A stretch of 9,970 nt of DNA from Bacteroidales bacterium (GCA_007132825.1 SLNX01000219.1:1-9970); one strand, 5' to 3'; shown: positions 1 through 6,160, counted from the stretch's first letter. Notes: generated by a model not told the origin, from the sequence alone. Translations and numbers: made by a program.

Positions 1-227
1 AGAAATAGCCTGAAGGGTGAGATTTCTTCGGTTGTAAGTCTGGTTACCCTAATAATATCTCTGATCCTGTGCGGGGGAGTGTCTCCAAAAAATTTAATTG
101 TCAGGTGCATGTGGTCGGGGTCCACCCAGGTGATTCGCGAATCGTGAAGTGCTTGCTGAAGGGTCGTAAGCACCTCTTTTGTCTGATAAGTTGGTGGAAT
201 ACTGATGGCCAGAAATATTCGTTTCAT
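1..227 (-). CDS. thpR: RNA 2',3'-cyclic phosphodiesterase, LigT/2H family (5' part only)
   Basis: This is the N-terminal 75 residues of a protein that runs off the left edge. It opens MKRIFLAISIP, the usual first strand of LigT/ThpR proteins. It then carries W34 in the family position before the first 2H signature, H41-L-T43-I followed by KFFGD. The second HxTx motif would lie beyond the window. Family members hydrolyse 2',3'-cyclic phosphate ends of RNA in the cytoplasm and can join tRNA halves in vitro; the cellular role is unclear. The start chosen is the ATG at 225-227, because it gives the family-like MKR opening. An in-frame ATG at 246-248 would add seven residues (MTENTNP) and cannot be excluded. 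The gene is divergent from the tRNA-Ala unit. No clear TAnnTTTG promoter was found in front of it. Confidence 0.88.
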   Translation of the reverse strand, partial: MKRIFLAISIPPTYQTKEVLTTLQQALHDSRITWVDPDHMHLTIKFFGDTPPHRIRDIIRVTRLTTEEISPFRLF

Positions 228-258
228 AGGATTTGTGTTTTCTGTCATTAATATACAT

Positions 259-281
259 TTTTCAGCTAATGAGCATGAAAA
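259..281. repeat. Small bulged inverted repeat between thpR and tRNA-Ala
   Basis: TTTTCAGCT at 259-267 and AGCaTGAAAA at 272-281 pair as a 9-bp stem with one bulged A (275) and the four-base loop AATG. It lies 11-54 bases upstream of the two possible thpR starts, so it could be an operator or a 5' leader hairpin. It has no U-tract on either side that would make it a good terminator. Function unknown; short AT-rich stems also occur by chance. Confidence 0.35.
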
Positions 282-323
282 GATCAAAACAGCAATTGAT
301 GTGGGTTGAAAATGTTTATTCTT

Positions 324-351
324 TTGGTTTTTAAAAAATATTGTAAATTTG
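324..351 (+). promoter_or_regulatory. Bacteroidota-type sigma-A promoter of tRNA-Ala
   Basis: A TTG at 324-326 (-33 element) is followed after exactly 17 bases by TAAATTTG at 344-351, a full match to the Bacteroidota -7 consensus TAnnTTTG. Transcription would begin about 5-7 bases later, giving only a few leader bases before the mature tRNA at 364. Spacing, consensus fit and position all agree. The same 11-mer, TTGTAAATTTG, recurs upstream of the response regulator gene at 3003-3013. Confidence 0.8.
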
Positions 352-363
352 CAATCGGCAAAC

Positions 364-440
364 GGGGAATTAGCTCAGTTGGCTAGAGCGTTTGACTGGC
401 AGTCAAGAGGTCACCGGTTCGAGCCCGGTATTCTCCACCA
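364..440 (+). tRNA. tRNA-Ala (anticodon GGC)
   Basis: A 77-base cloverleaf can be folded by eye. The acceptor stem GGGGAAT pairs with ATTCTCC. The D-arm stem is GCTC/GAGC. The anticodon stem TTTGA/TCAAG (first pair U-G) encloses the 7-base loop CTGGCAG, giving anticodon GGC, which reads GCC and GCU. The T-arm is ACCGG-TTCGAGC-CCGGT, and CCA is encoded at 438-440. Acceptor pair 3-70 is G-U, the hallmark identity element of alanine tRNAs, which independently supports the anticodon reading. It appears as a single-gene unit with its own promoter and a terminator starting directly after the CCA. No attachment-site duplication is visible at its 3' end. Confidence 0.96.
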
Positions 441-475
441 AACCGGATACGGTACCGTATCCGGTTTTTTATTTT
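441..475 (+). terminator. Rho-independent terminator of tRNA-Ala (perfect 26-bp palindrome)
   Basis: Immediately after the CCA, bases 441-466 form a perfect palindrome: AACCGGATAC, the central GGTACC, then the reverse complement of the first ten bases. A T-rich run, TTTT-A-TTTT, follows at 467-475. This is a strong terminator on the plus strand. Read from the minus strand, the same hairpin lies just past the lutB stop (484) and could also slow or stop transcription arriving from rpiB-lutB, although the sequence after it on that strand is not U-rich. Confidence 0.9.
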
Positions 476-483
476 CCATCCGA

Positions 484-1875
484 TTAATGTTGTTTTTCCT
501 TCCATTGCGAAGAAAAGCTTTTAACCACTTTTGGCATGGTCCGATTGTGACCCCACCCCTTCTTTAAAAACTGTGCAGCAAAGAAATTTTTAATCCACGG
601 AGATGGAAGGTCGAGCCTTTTGCGCTTTTTCATGGCCCACTTATATGCCCTGATTGACATCTTTTCTGAGCGGCTAAAAAGGCCCATTTTATTGCTAAGC
701 TTTCGGTTATAAAGCAATTGATGATGCAGGTCTATCCCGACAGGACATACCTCTGTACATTTCCCGCACAAACTCGAAGCAAAGCTCAGGTGTTTGTAGG
801 TTTCAAATTCTCCGGACAAATGGGGTGTGATCACCGCTCCGATGGGTCCGCTGTATACCGTGCCATAAGTGTGTCCGCCAACATTTCGATATACCGGACA
901 TGCATTCAGGCATGCGCCGCAACGTATGCAGGCCAGGTTTCTGCGCTGAGGGATGGCTTTAAGCAATCTGCTGCGCCCGTTGTCCAGAAGGACTACATAC
1001 ATCTTTTCCGGACCATCATGCTCTTCCGGTTTTTTGGGTCCAAATACCAGTGTGTTGTAAGAGGTCATCTGCTGGCCGGTGCCGTGGGTTGCCAGTAAAG
1101 GCCAGAAAAGATCCAGGTCGCGTAAATTAGGAATGACTTTCTCTATGCCTGTAATGACAATATGAATTCTGGGCACCGACATTGAAAGCAACCCATTTCC
1201 CTCGTTTTCGGTCAATGCAACAGCCCCGATTTCAGAAACCAAAAAATTGGCACCGGTAATGCTCGCTTGAGCAGAGGCAAACTTTTCCCGCAACGTTTGG
1301 CGCACAAATGCTGTTATCTCGCCCGGTGTGCTGTTAGCTGGAAGATCAAAACGATCGTGAAAAATTTTTGCCACATCTTCGGCCGATAAGTGCATGGCCG
1401 GTGTCACGATATGATATGGTTTGTCGCCGGAGATTTGAACAATGTATTCACCCAGGTCCGTCTCAAGACACTCTACCCCGTTTTTTTCAAGGAAGGTGGT
1501 GATTCCCGCCTCTTCGGTCACCATAGATTTTGATTTTACCACCTGCTTTACATGATTTTCCTCAAAAATTTCCAGGATTGCTTTTCTCGCTTCCGCCACA
1601 TTCTGTGCCCAAATAATCTTGCCGCCGCGTGACGTAAAATGGTATTCAAATGTTTTGAGATGATCTTCAAGGTTTTCTAGCACGTAGTGTTTGCGCAGCG
1701 CAGCACGTTTTCGGGCCATGTCAAGGTTGCGAAACTGCTGTTTTCCAGTTGCAACTGCATCGTCATACCGAGTCATATTAAATTGAATGGTAGCACGGTG
1801 CCTCAAATCAAAAGCCTTAACCCTGCTTTCTTCCAAAAATTTTGAATGTGCCGTTTGCATTGCCCGTGTGGTCAT
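484..1875 (-). CDS. lutB: LutB/LldF-type L-lactate oxidation iron-sulfur protein
   Basis: The 463-residue product has the size and domain order of LutB (YkgF, LldF): an N-terminal LUD domain (about 70-295) and a ferredoxin-like C-terminal half. The LUD core is visible around 207-250, where a GANFLVSEIGAVAL-type stretch runs into NEGN and later GIEKVIP. Cluster ligands are C316-x2-C319-x2-C322-x3-C326-P and C370-x2-C373-x3-C377-P, the usual LutB pattern. The C-terminal tail is basic and tryptophan-rich, as in relatives. With LutA and LutC, the family oxidises L-lactate to pyruvate as a cytoplasmic complex and passes on electrons. Neither partner gene is in this window: upstream is rpiB, downstream the tRNA terminator. 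Its ATG overlaps the rpiB stop by four bases (ATGA), so translation is probably coupled. The family call is firm; lactate as substrate is inferred from the family. Confidence 0.92.
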   Translation of the reverse strand: MTTRAMQTAHSKFLEESRVKAFDLRHRATIQFNMTRYDDAVATGKQQFRNLDMARKRAALRKHYVLENLEDHLKTFEYHFTSRGGKIIWAQNVAEARKAILEIFEENHVKQVVKSKSMVTEEAGITTFLEKNGVECLETDLGEYIVQISGDKPYHIVTPAMHLSAEDVAKIFHDRFDLPANSTPGEITAFVRQTLREKFASAQASITGANFLVSEIGAVALTENEGNGLLSMSVPRIHIVITGIEKVIPNLRDLDLFWPLLATHGTGQQMTSYNTLVFGPKKPEEHDGPEKMYVVLLDNGRSRLLKAIPQRRNLACIRCGACLNACPVYRNVGGHTYGTVYSGPIGAVITPHLSGEFETYKHLSFASSLCGKCTEVCPVGIDLHHQLLYNRKLSNKMGLFSRSEKMSIRAYKWAMKKRKRLDLPSPWIKNFFAAQFLKKGWGHNRTMPKVVKSFSSQWKEKQH

Positions 1876-2318
1876 TTTACCCGAATCTTTTCAACCCTAT
1901 CAACATGTCTCCCCCCCTCGAACGAGGTATTTAAAAACAAAAGTACACATTCCATTGCAGTTTCTTCATCAATAAAACGTGCAGGCAGGGCAAGAACATT
2001 TGCATTGTTGTGCGCGCGCCCCAAACGAGCAATCTCAGGCGTCCAGCTCAATGCGGCACGAACTCCCTGATACTTGTTTGCCGTAATGCTCACACCATTG
2101 CCACTACCGCACATAACAATGCCAAATTGATGCTTTCCGGCCTCCAGGGCCTTTGCAAGCGGATGAACATGATCCGGATAATCTGCGCGTTTTTCAGAAT
2201 CAGTGCCATAATCTGTCACTTCATAATTGTTCTGTATTAGAAACGTTTTTATCAATTCCTTTAGAAAATATCCTGCATGGTCGCTTGCCAGCGCTATGGG
2301 TAGAGGTTTAATGTCCAT
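1872..2318 (-). CDS. rpiB: Ribose-5-phosphate isomerase B
   Basis: RpiB interconverts ribose 5-phosphate and ribulose 5-phosphate in the non-oxidative pentose phosphate pathway, in the cytoplasm. The 148-residue product has the usual length of this LacA/RpiB family and its motifs in order: SDHAG (D13, H14), YPD at 47-49, CGSGNG at 70-75 with the likely catalytic C70, ANK at 80-82, AHNNANVLALPARF at 102-115 with H103, and GGRH at 135-138. All expected active-site positions are present, so it should be active. The ATG at 2316-2318 gives the normal N-terminus. The gene is the first of a two-gene unit with lutB, overlapping by ATGA. A candidate promoter lies about 40 bases upstream. A sugar-phosphate isomerase of the LacAB type is a less likely alternative. 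Confidence 0.96.
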   Translation of the reverse strand: MDIKPLPIALASDHAGYFLKELIKTFLIQNNYEVTDYGTDSEKRADYPDHVHPLAKALEAGKHQFGIVMCGSGNGVSITANKYQGVRAALSWTPEIARLGRAHNNANVLALPARFIDEETAMECVLLFLNTSFEGGRHVDRVEKIRVK

Positions 2319-2358
2319 TGTTAATAACTTTTACCATTTATACAACATTAAATCATAT

Positions 2359-2386
2359 CAAAGTTAATATATTTCATTTATTACGA
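2359..2386 (-). promoter_or_regulatory. Candidate promoter of rpiB-lutB
   Basis: On the minus strand, TAACTTTG (plus-strand CAAAGTTA at 2359-2366) matches the Bacteroidota -7 consensus TAnnTTTG. Exactly 17 bases further upstream sits TCG (plus 2384-2386), one mismatch from the TTG -33 element. The start site would fall near 2352, leaving a leader of roughly 35 bases before the rpiB ATG. The -7 match is complete but the -33 box is imperfect, and the region is AT-rich, so a chance match is possible. Confidence 0.5.
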
Positions 2387-2507
2387 ATGGGTTATAAAAA
2401 TCCTTCAAAATATCACCAGGATCGGAAATCTTCCATTTGAAATCAATAATAACATTATTATCAGAATAATAAATACCAAAAGAGATGCAATATTTGTTAT
2501 GAAAGTT

Positions 2508-2533
2508 TTTTTTCACAACCATATGTGAAAAAA
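2508..2533. repeat. Perfect 10-bp inverted repeat, TTTTTTCACA-N6-TGTGAAAAAA
   Basis: Arms at 2508-2517 and 2524-2533 are perfect reverse complements around the six-base spacer ACCATA. In RNA it would form a 10-bp stem with a hexaloop; in DNA it could be a dyad operator. It is not a normal terminator: the U residues lie on the 5' arm and neither strand has a U-run after the stem. The TCACA and TGTGA half-sites are in the opposite order to a CRP/FNR-type TGTGA-N6-TCACA site. Confidence 0.6.
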
Positions 2534-2840
2534 TCGTAATAATGTGTTGATAAATTTTAATAGTTTTTTAAAAAATTAATGATCATGTTTTTATATATAA
2601 AATTTGACTGAATAACAAAATTTTAAAAGCCGATTTTATAAAAAATTTTAAACATATAATTCACAAATTTTGACATATATCCCAATGTTAATAACCCTCT
2701 TTTTACAAACATCCCTGGTTCTTAACATTTTGTTAATAATTCATAAAAAGATCAGGTTTTCAATCAGTTAAATTATATATTTCTGTTCATTTTTTGTTTA
2801 TATCTTTTAAAATCTGATATTTGCAATTGATTTTCAAATT

Positions 2841-2856
2841 ATTTATCAAAGCATTG
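2841..2856 (+). repeat. Imperfect direct repeat, upstream copy (ATTTATCAaaGCATTG)
   Basis: This 16-mer matches 3029-3044 (ATTTATCAgcGCATTG) at 14 of 16 positions in the same orientation, with start points 188 bases apart. It sits well upstream of the candidate regulator promoter, while the other copy lies just downstream of it. Paired sites flanking a promoter can serve a looping or cooperative repressor, but no regulator was identified. Confidence 0.4.
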
Positions 2857-2926
2857 AACACCTTGATGAATATGAATAATTATTTAAAATATATTATTAA
2901 TCATAGTAATTGCTTTTAATTTTTAA

Positions 2927-2945
2927 TTCTGTTTTTTTAACAGAA
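2927..2945. repeat. Perfect 7-bp inverted repeat, TTCTGTT-N5-AACAGAA
   Basis: Arms at 2927-2933 and 2939-2945 are perfect reverse complements around five T residues. The dyad lies about 60 bases upstream of the candidate -7 box of the response regulator gene and 170 bases upstream of its start codon, a reasonable place for a regulator binding site. The G/C content of the arms stands out from the surrounding A/T runs. No terminator-like U-run follows the stem. Confidence 0.5.
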
Positions 2946-3002
2946 AAATATAACAATCAAATGTAAAACAATCATTAAGGTATTTTAATATTTTAAAAAT
3001 TG

Positions 3003-3013
3003 TTGTAAATTTG
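3003..3013 (+). promoter_or_regulatory. Candidate -7 promoter element of the LytTR regulator gene
   Basis: TTGTAAATTTG contains TAAATTTG (3006-3013), a full match to TAnnTTTG and identical over 11 bases to the tRNA-Ala promoter core at 341-351. The -33 position 17 bases upstream (near 2986-2988) reads TAA within TTTTAA, so the -33 element is poor and the promoter may be weak or depend on an activator. Transcription would start near 3019, giving a 5' leader of roughly 95 bases. Confidence 0.5.
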
Positions 3014-3028
3014 AGACTCAAAATAAAA

Positions 3029-3051
3029 ATTTATCAGCGCATTGCATGCAA
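3029..3051 (+). repeat. Direct repeat, downstream copy, overlapping the palindrome TTGCATGCAA
   Basis: Bases 3029-3044 repeat the 16-mer at 2841-2856 with two mismatches. The copy runs directly into a perfect 10-bp palindrome, TTGCATGCAA (3042-3051). Both lie in the predicted 5' leader of the response regulator gene, just past its candidate promoter, where a bound repressor would block transcription. Operator function is inferred from position only. Confidence 0.4.
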
Positions 3052-3114
3052 AATCGCAAACAAAATATAGCAATTCAGTATTAATTAAATTACCCAATAT
3101 AAAACAAAAATTTC

Positions 3115-3867
3115 ATGGAAAAGGTAAAAATTCTCATCGTAGAAGATGAAAGCATTGTTGCAAAGGATATTCAAAATAGCCTGAAAAAGATTGGATATCA
3201 GATATCTGGTGTTGTTAACAGTGGTGATAAGGCAATCAGGGAGGTAGAAGAAAACAGGCCTTCCATTATCCTGATGGACATTATGATCAAAGGCTCCATG
3301 ACAGGGATAGAGACAGCAAAACAGATTAAAGAACGGTTTTCAATTCCTGTAATTTTCTTAACGGCATATGCTGACGATAACACACTTAACAAGGCGAAGG
3401 TAACAGAGCCCTATGGATATATTATTAAACCGTTCAGAGAAAAAGAACTGCAAACAACCATAGAGATGGCTCTGTATAAGTATGAAAAGGACGAAGAGGT
3501 GAAAAAAGAGCGCGATTTGTATCATTCGCTCATAGAAAACAAAGAATCAAAGGATTCCATTTTTGTCCGTGCCGACTACAGATTAAACAAGATAAATTTT
3601 GACGACATTTTTTATGTGGAAGCACTAAAGGATTATGTAGTAATCAATACCAGCGACAATAGCTATACCACGCATACCACAATGAAAGAGATGGTTCGGA
3701 TTCTTCCTGCCAAAGACTTTGTCAGAATACATCGTTCCTTTATTGTGAACCTAAATAAGATCTTTTCGATCAAGTACCCCGACCTGGTGATTGAGGGAAA
3801 GATGAAGGTATTGCCGATCGGCGGCTTATACCGCAAACAACTCTATAGCAGGTTGAATTTGATATAG
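3115..3867 (+). CDS. Response regulator, REC domain plus LytTR DNA-binding domain
   Basis: The 250-residue product is a two-domain transcriptional regulator. The receiver domain (about 4-120) has the acidic pair E10/D11, the phosphoacceptor D55 in ILMDIMIKG, the switch threonine T83 in FLTAYAD and the conserved lysine K105 in IIKPF, so it should be phosphorylatable. A charged linker (about 121-148) leads to a LytTR domain (about 149-250), recognised by I(F)YVEALKDYVVI and the RIHRSFIVNLNKI signature at 204-216. LytTR domains bind tandem short sites in promoters. The gene is alone: no histidine kinase is adjacent, so its partner (typically a 7TM or 5TM LytS/YehU-like histidine kinase) must be elsewhere. 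It has a long AT-rich upstream region and a strong terminator after it. The start codon is an ATG with no Shine-Dalgarno sequence, normal for Bacteroidota. The targets cannot be read from this sequence. Confidence 0.93.
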   Translation: MEKVKILIVEDESIVAKDIQNSLKKIGYQISGVVNSGDKAIREVEENRPSIILMDIMIKGSMTGIETAKQIKERFSIPVIFLTAYADDNTLNKAKVTEPYGYIIKPFREKELQTTIEMALYKYEKDEEVKKERDLYHSLIENKESKDSIFVRADYRLNKINFDDIFYVEALKDYVVINTSDNSYTTHTTMKEMVRILPAKDFVRIHRSFIVNLNKIFSIKYPDLVIEGKMKVLPIGGLYRKQLYSRLNLI

Positions 3868-3888
3868 AAGCATAACAAGCACCAATTT

Positions 3889-3915
3889 AAAAAAGCGCCT
3901 TTTGGGCGCTTTTTT
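3889..3915. terminator. Bidirectional rho-independent terminator between the LytTR regulator and rnr
   Basis: AAAAAAGCGCC at 3889-3899 and GGCGCTTTTTT at 3905-3915 form a perfect 11-bp stem with a five-base loop (TTTTG). T-runs follow the stem on both strands. It lies 21 bases after the regulator stop and 25 bases after the rnr stop, so it serves both convergent genes. Confidence 0.93.
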
Positions 3916-3940
3916 TGTGAAAGCAAGAAACAACAGACAA

Positions 3941-6097
3941 TCAAAAAGCGTTCTTGCAGATTTCAAAATCCAGCTCTTTCTTCAGAAAATCGGCACGCTT
4001 AATGCGAATTCTTACCGGACTACCCAATTTATATTCCTTTTGTGTATTGTAACCAATCACCCTGAAATTATCTTCATCCAGAAAATAATAATCATCCTCC
4101 ATGTCGCGCAATCTAACCATCCCTTCACACCTGTTTTCTTTGATCTCAACATAAATTCCCCATTTTGAAACACCTGAAATCAAACCATCAAACTCCTCCC
4201 CTATCTTATCAGACATAAATTCAACCTGCTTGTATTTAACCGATTCCCTTTCAGCCTCCTGGGCAAGACGCTCCATTTGTGAGGCATGCTGGCAATGCTC
4301 CTCATAAATACCCTGATCTGCAGAACCGGCACCAAATTCATAGGCAGCGAGCAAGCGGTGCACCATCATGTCAGGATATCTGCGAATGGGAGATGTAAAG
4401 TGGGTGTAATGATCAAATGCAAGACCGTAGTGTCCTATGTTTACAGTAGAATATTCTGCTTTTGCCATGGTTCTGATGGTAAGGGTTTCGATCATATTTT
4501 CTTCCCCCTTGCCACGCGTATCATGCAACAGGCGATTGAACGATTTTGCAATGTTGTTTCGTGTATCGGTTTTAATTTTGTATCCGAGCTTTTCAACGAA
4601 ATTGGCAAGCGTGTTAAGCTTTTCCGGATTTGGAATGTCGTGAACCCGGTAAACAAATGTTTTTTGTTTTTGTCCTTCACGTATTTTGCCAATTCTTTCT
4701 GCAACAGTTTTATTTGCAAGCAGCATAAATTCCTCAATCAGCTTATGTGCTTCTTTCTGATCTTTAAAATACACTTCCAACGGTTTTCCATCGTTATCCA
4801 GCTTAAATTTAACTTCCTGACGCTCAAAGTCTATTGCTCCCGCACGCATCCGCCTCTCCCTGATACGTACGGCCATTTCGTTCAGTAAACCTATCTCCTT
4901 ATGAAACAAACCGGTACCCGATTCAATGATCTCCTGGACTTCATCATAGTTAAACCGGTGATCGCTGTTGATAATAGTTTTGCCAATCCACTTTTTCAGA
5001 ATCCGGGCCTGGTCGTTAATGGTAAAAACCACTGAATAGCAAAGCTTGTCTTCATTTGGACGCAGGGAACAAACCATATTCGACAGTTTCTCTGGAAGCA
5101 TGGGTATGGTCCTGTCAACAAGGTATATTGATGTTGCACGCTCACGCGCTACCTGCTCCAGCAAACTCTTTGGTTCCACATAATGTGTAACATCGGCAAT
5201 ATGAACACCCACCTCCCAGGTAGAATCCTTAAGTTTCTGAATCGATAAGGCATCATCAAAATCCTTTGCATCAGCCGGGTCAATGGTGAAGGTGGTTATT
5301 TTTCGAAAATCACGGCGCCCCGAAATGTCATCTTTGGATATGGTTTCGGATACTTTTTCTGCCTCTTTTTCAACTGCCGGATCAAACCGGGAAGGAAGGT
5401 TATATTCTGCAAGAATGGCATGCATTTCAACCTCATTGTTACCGGGCTCACCCAATACCTCAATAACCTTTCCGAAAGGATTTTTAGAGGGAGGAGACCA
5501 TTCAAGAATTTCTGCAATGACCTTCTCCCCTTCTTTTGCACCGTTTAAATTCTCCGGAGCAATGAAAATGTCGACCGGCATCGATTTGCTGTCTGGCAAC
5601 AGAAAAGCATATTTTCCGGTACGCTGAATAACACCAACAAAAATATTTTTGGAACGCTTGACCACCTTGATGATTTCCCCTTCGGTTTTCTGGTTCTTGC
5701 GCCTTGGAAATAAACGCACTTTTACCACATCACCATGAAGGGCATAACCGGTGTTGTTTGAAGAAATACGGACATCTTCCAGCAGGTCATCTGTAATTAC
5801 ATAAGCCTTGCCTGTTTGCTTCATGTCCACAATCCCCTCAATGATTGGCCCGATCTGCTTTTGCTTTTCAAGGTATGCCGGACTCAACTTAAATTTTCCC
5901 TTATAGGCTTCTATCAGAACACCCTCTTTGGCCAGAGAATAGAGAAGTCCTGACATATACTTTTTATGTTCTTTTCCAGCATCACCAAGCGCTTTGGCAA
6001 CCTGTTTGTAATTAAATGTTTGACGGGGAACAGATTCAAATGCCTGAATCACTTTTTCCCTCAGTTGCTTTTTGATTTTTTCTTTTTTTGATGCCAT
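3941..6097 (-). CDS. rnr: Ribonuclease R (RNB family 3'-5' exoribonuclease)
   Basis: RNase R degrades structured RNA processively from the 3' end and takes part in rRNA and tRNA quality control and mRNA turnover. From the ATG at 6095-6097 (MASKKEKIKK) the protein has 718 residues, a typical length. Order: N-terminal winged-helix region (about 5-70), two cold-shock OB domains (about 80-215), RNB catalytic domain (about 255-590) and S1 domain (about 629-713). The metal-binding catalytic motif IDPADAKDFDDA gives D273, D279, D281 and D282. A second conserved block, HFTSPIRRYPD, is at 566-576. A longer reading from a TTG at 6116-6118 adds seven residues and is less likely. The gene converges with the LytTR regulator and shares its terminator. 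It is divergent from the DUF4175 gene across 117 bases, where no full promoter match was found for either gene. Confidence 0.96.
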   Translation of the reverse strand: MASKKEKIKKQLREKVIQAFESVPRQTFNYKQVAKALGDAGKEHKKYMSGLLYSLAKEGVLIEAYKGKFKLSPAYLEKQKQIGPIIEGIVDMKQTGKAYVITDDLLEDVRISSNNTGYALHGDVVKVRLFPRRKNQKTEGEIIKVVKRSKNIFVGVIQRTGKYAFLLPDSKSMPVDIFIAPENLNGAKEGEKVIAEILEWSPPSKNPFGKVIEVLGEPGNNEVEMHAILAEYNLPSRFDPAVEKEAEKVSETISKDDISGRRDFRKITTFTIDPADAKDFDDALSIQKLKDSTWEVGVHIADVTHYVEPKSLLEQVARERATSIYLVDRTIPMLPEKLSNMVCSLRPNEDKLCYSVVFTINDQARILKKWIGKTIINSDHRFNYDEVQEIIESGTGLFHKEIGLLNEMAVRIRERRMRAGAIDFERQEVKFKLDNDGKPLEVYFKDQKEAHKLIEEFMLLANKTVAERIGKIREGQKQKTFVYRVHDIPNPEKLNTLANFVEKLGYKIKTDTRNNIAKSFNRLLHDTRGKGEENMIETLTIRTMAKAEYSTVNIGHYGLAFDHYTHFTSPIRRYPDMMVHRLLAAYEFGAGSADQGIYEEHCQHASQMERLAQEAERESVKYKQVEFMSDKIGEEFDGLISGVSKWGIYVEIKENRCEGMVRLRDMEDDYYFLDEDNFRVIGYNTQKEYKLGSPVRIRIKRADFLKKELDFEICKNAF

Positions 6098-6160
6098 AAC
6101 AAATCGTGTGGGTTTCAAAAATGACTTATTTAAGAAATTTTAAACAAGAATAGGATACAA

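Larger units (their letters stand above)
2319..3114. other. Long AT-rich intergenic spacer between divergent rpiB and the LytTR regulator
   Basis: This stretch of about 800 bases has no credible coding region: every frame is broken by stops and only very short ORFs occur. G+C is far below that of the genes on either side; sampled lines such as 2581-2640 and 2881-2940 have 11 and 6 G or C bases out of 60. It holds a candidate promoter at each end, two clean inverted repeats (2508-2533 and 2927-2945), an imperfect direct repeat (2841-2856 and 3029-3044), a short GC-containing palindrome (3042-3051) and three copies of GTTAATAA. It is much longer than needed for two promoters, so an unrecognised small RNA or a multi-site regulatory region is possible. 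No known RNA family was recognised. Confidence 0.6.

Noticed and set aside
364..475. tRNA-Ala 3' end as an integration (att) site for a mobile element
   Set aside because: No integrase gene, no duplicated tRNA 3' end and no foreign-looking cargo is present; the palindrome after the tRNA is explained as its terminator.
718..1098. Open reading frame of 126 codons on the plus strand inside lutB
   Set aside because: It is antisense to the well-supported LutB iron-sulfur and LUD coding sequence and resembles no known protein.
2508..2533. CRP/FNR-type operator
   Set aside because: The half-sites read TCACA-N6-TGTGA, the reverse order of TGTGA-N6-TCACA, so it does not fit that family's site.
2670..2698. 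E. coli-type sigma-70 promoter starting at TTGACA (2670-2675)
   Set aside because: No TATAAT-like box lies 16-18 bases downstream, and the host uses the Bacteroidota promoter type.
2871..2918. 15-codon ORF starting ATGAATAATTAT in the AT-rich spacer
   Set aside because: It is too short, has AT-driven composition (N, Y, I, L, K) and shows no sign of translation.
2457..3039. Possible replication origin: AT-rich spacer with TTATCA motifs at about 2458, 2545 (reverse strand), 2843 and 3031
   Set aside because: Only the 2545-2553 copy (TTATCAACA) is within one mismatch of a DnaA box (TTATCCACA); the others differ at about three positions. No cluster of true boxes or origin-associated gene is seen.
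6098..6118. Seven-residue N-terminal extension of RNase R starting at a TTG codon (6116-6118)
   Set aside because: The ATG at 6095-6097 gives a normal MASKKEKI-type start and puts the catalytic aspartates at family-typical positions; TTG starts are rarer.
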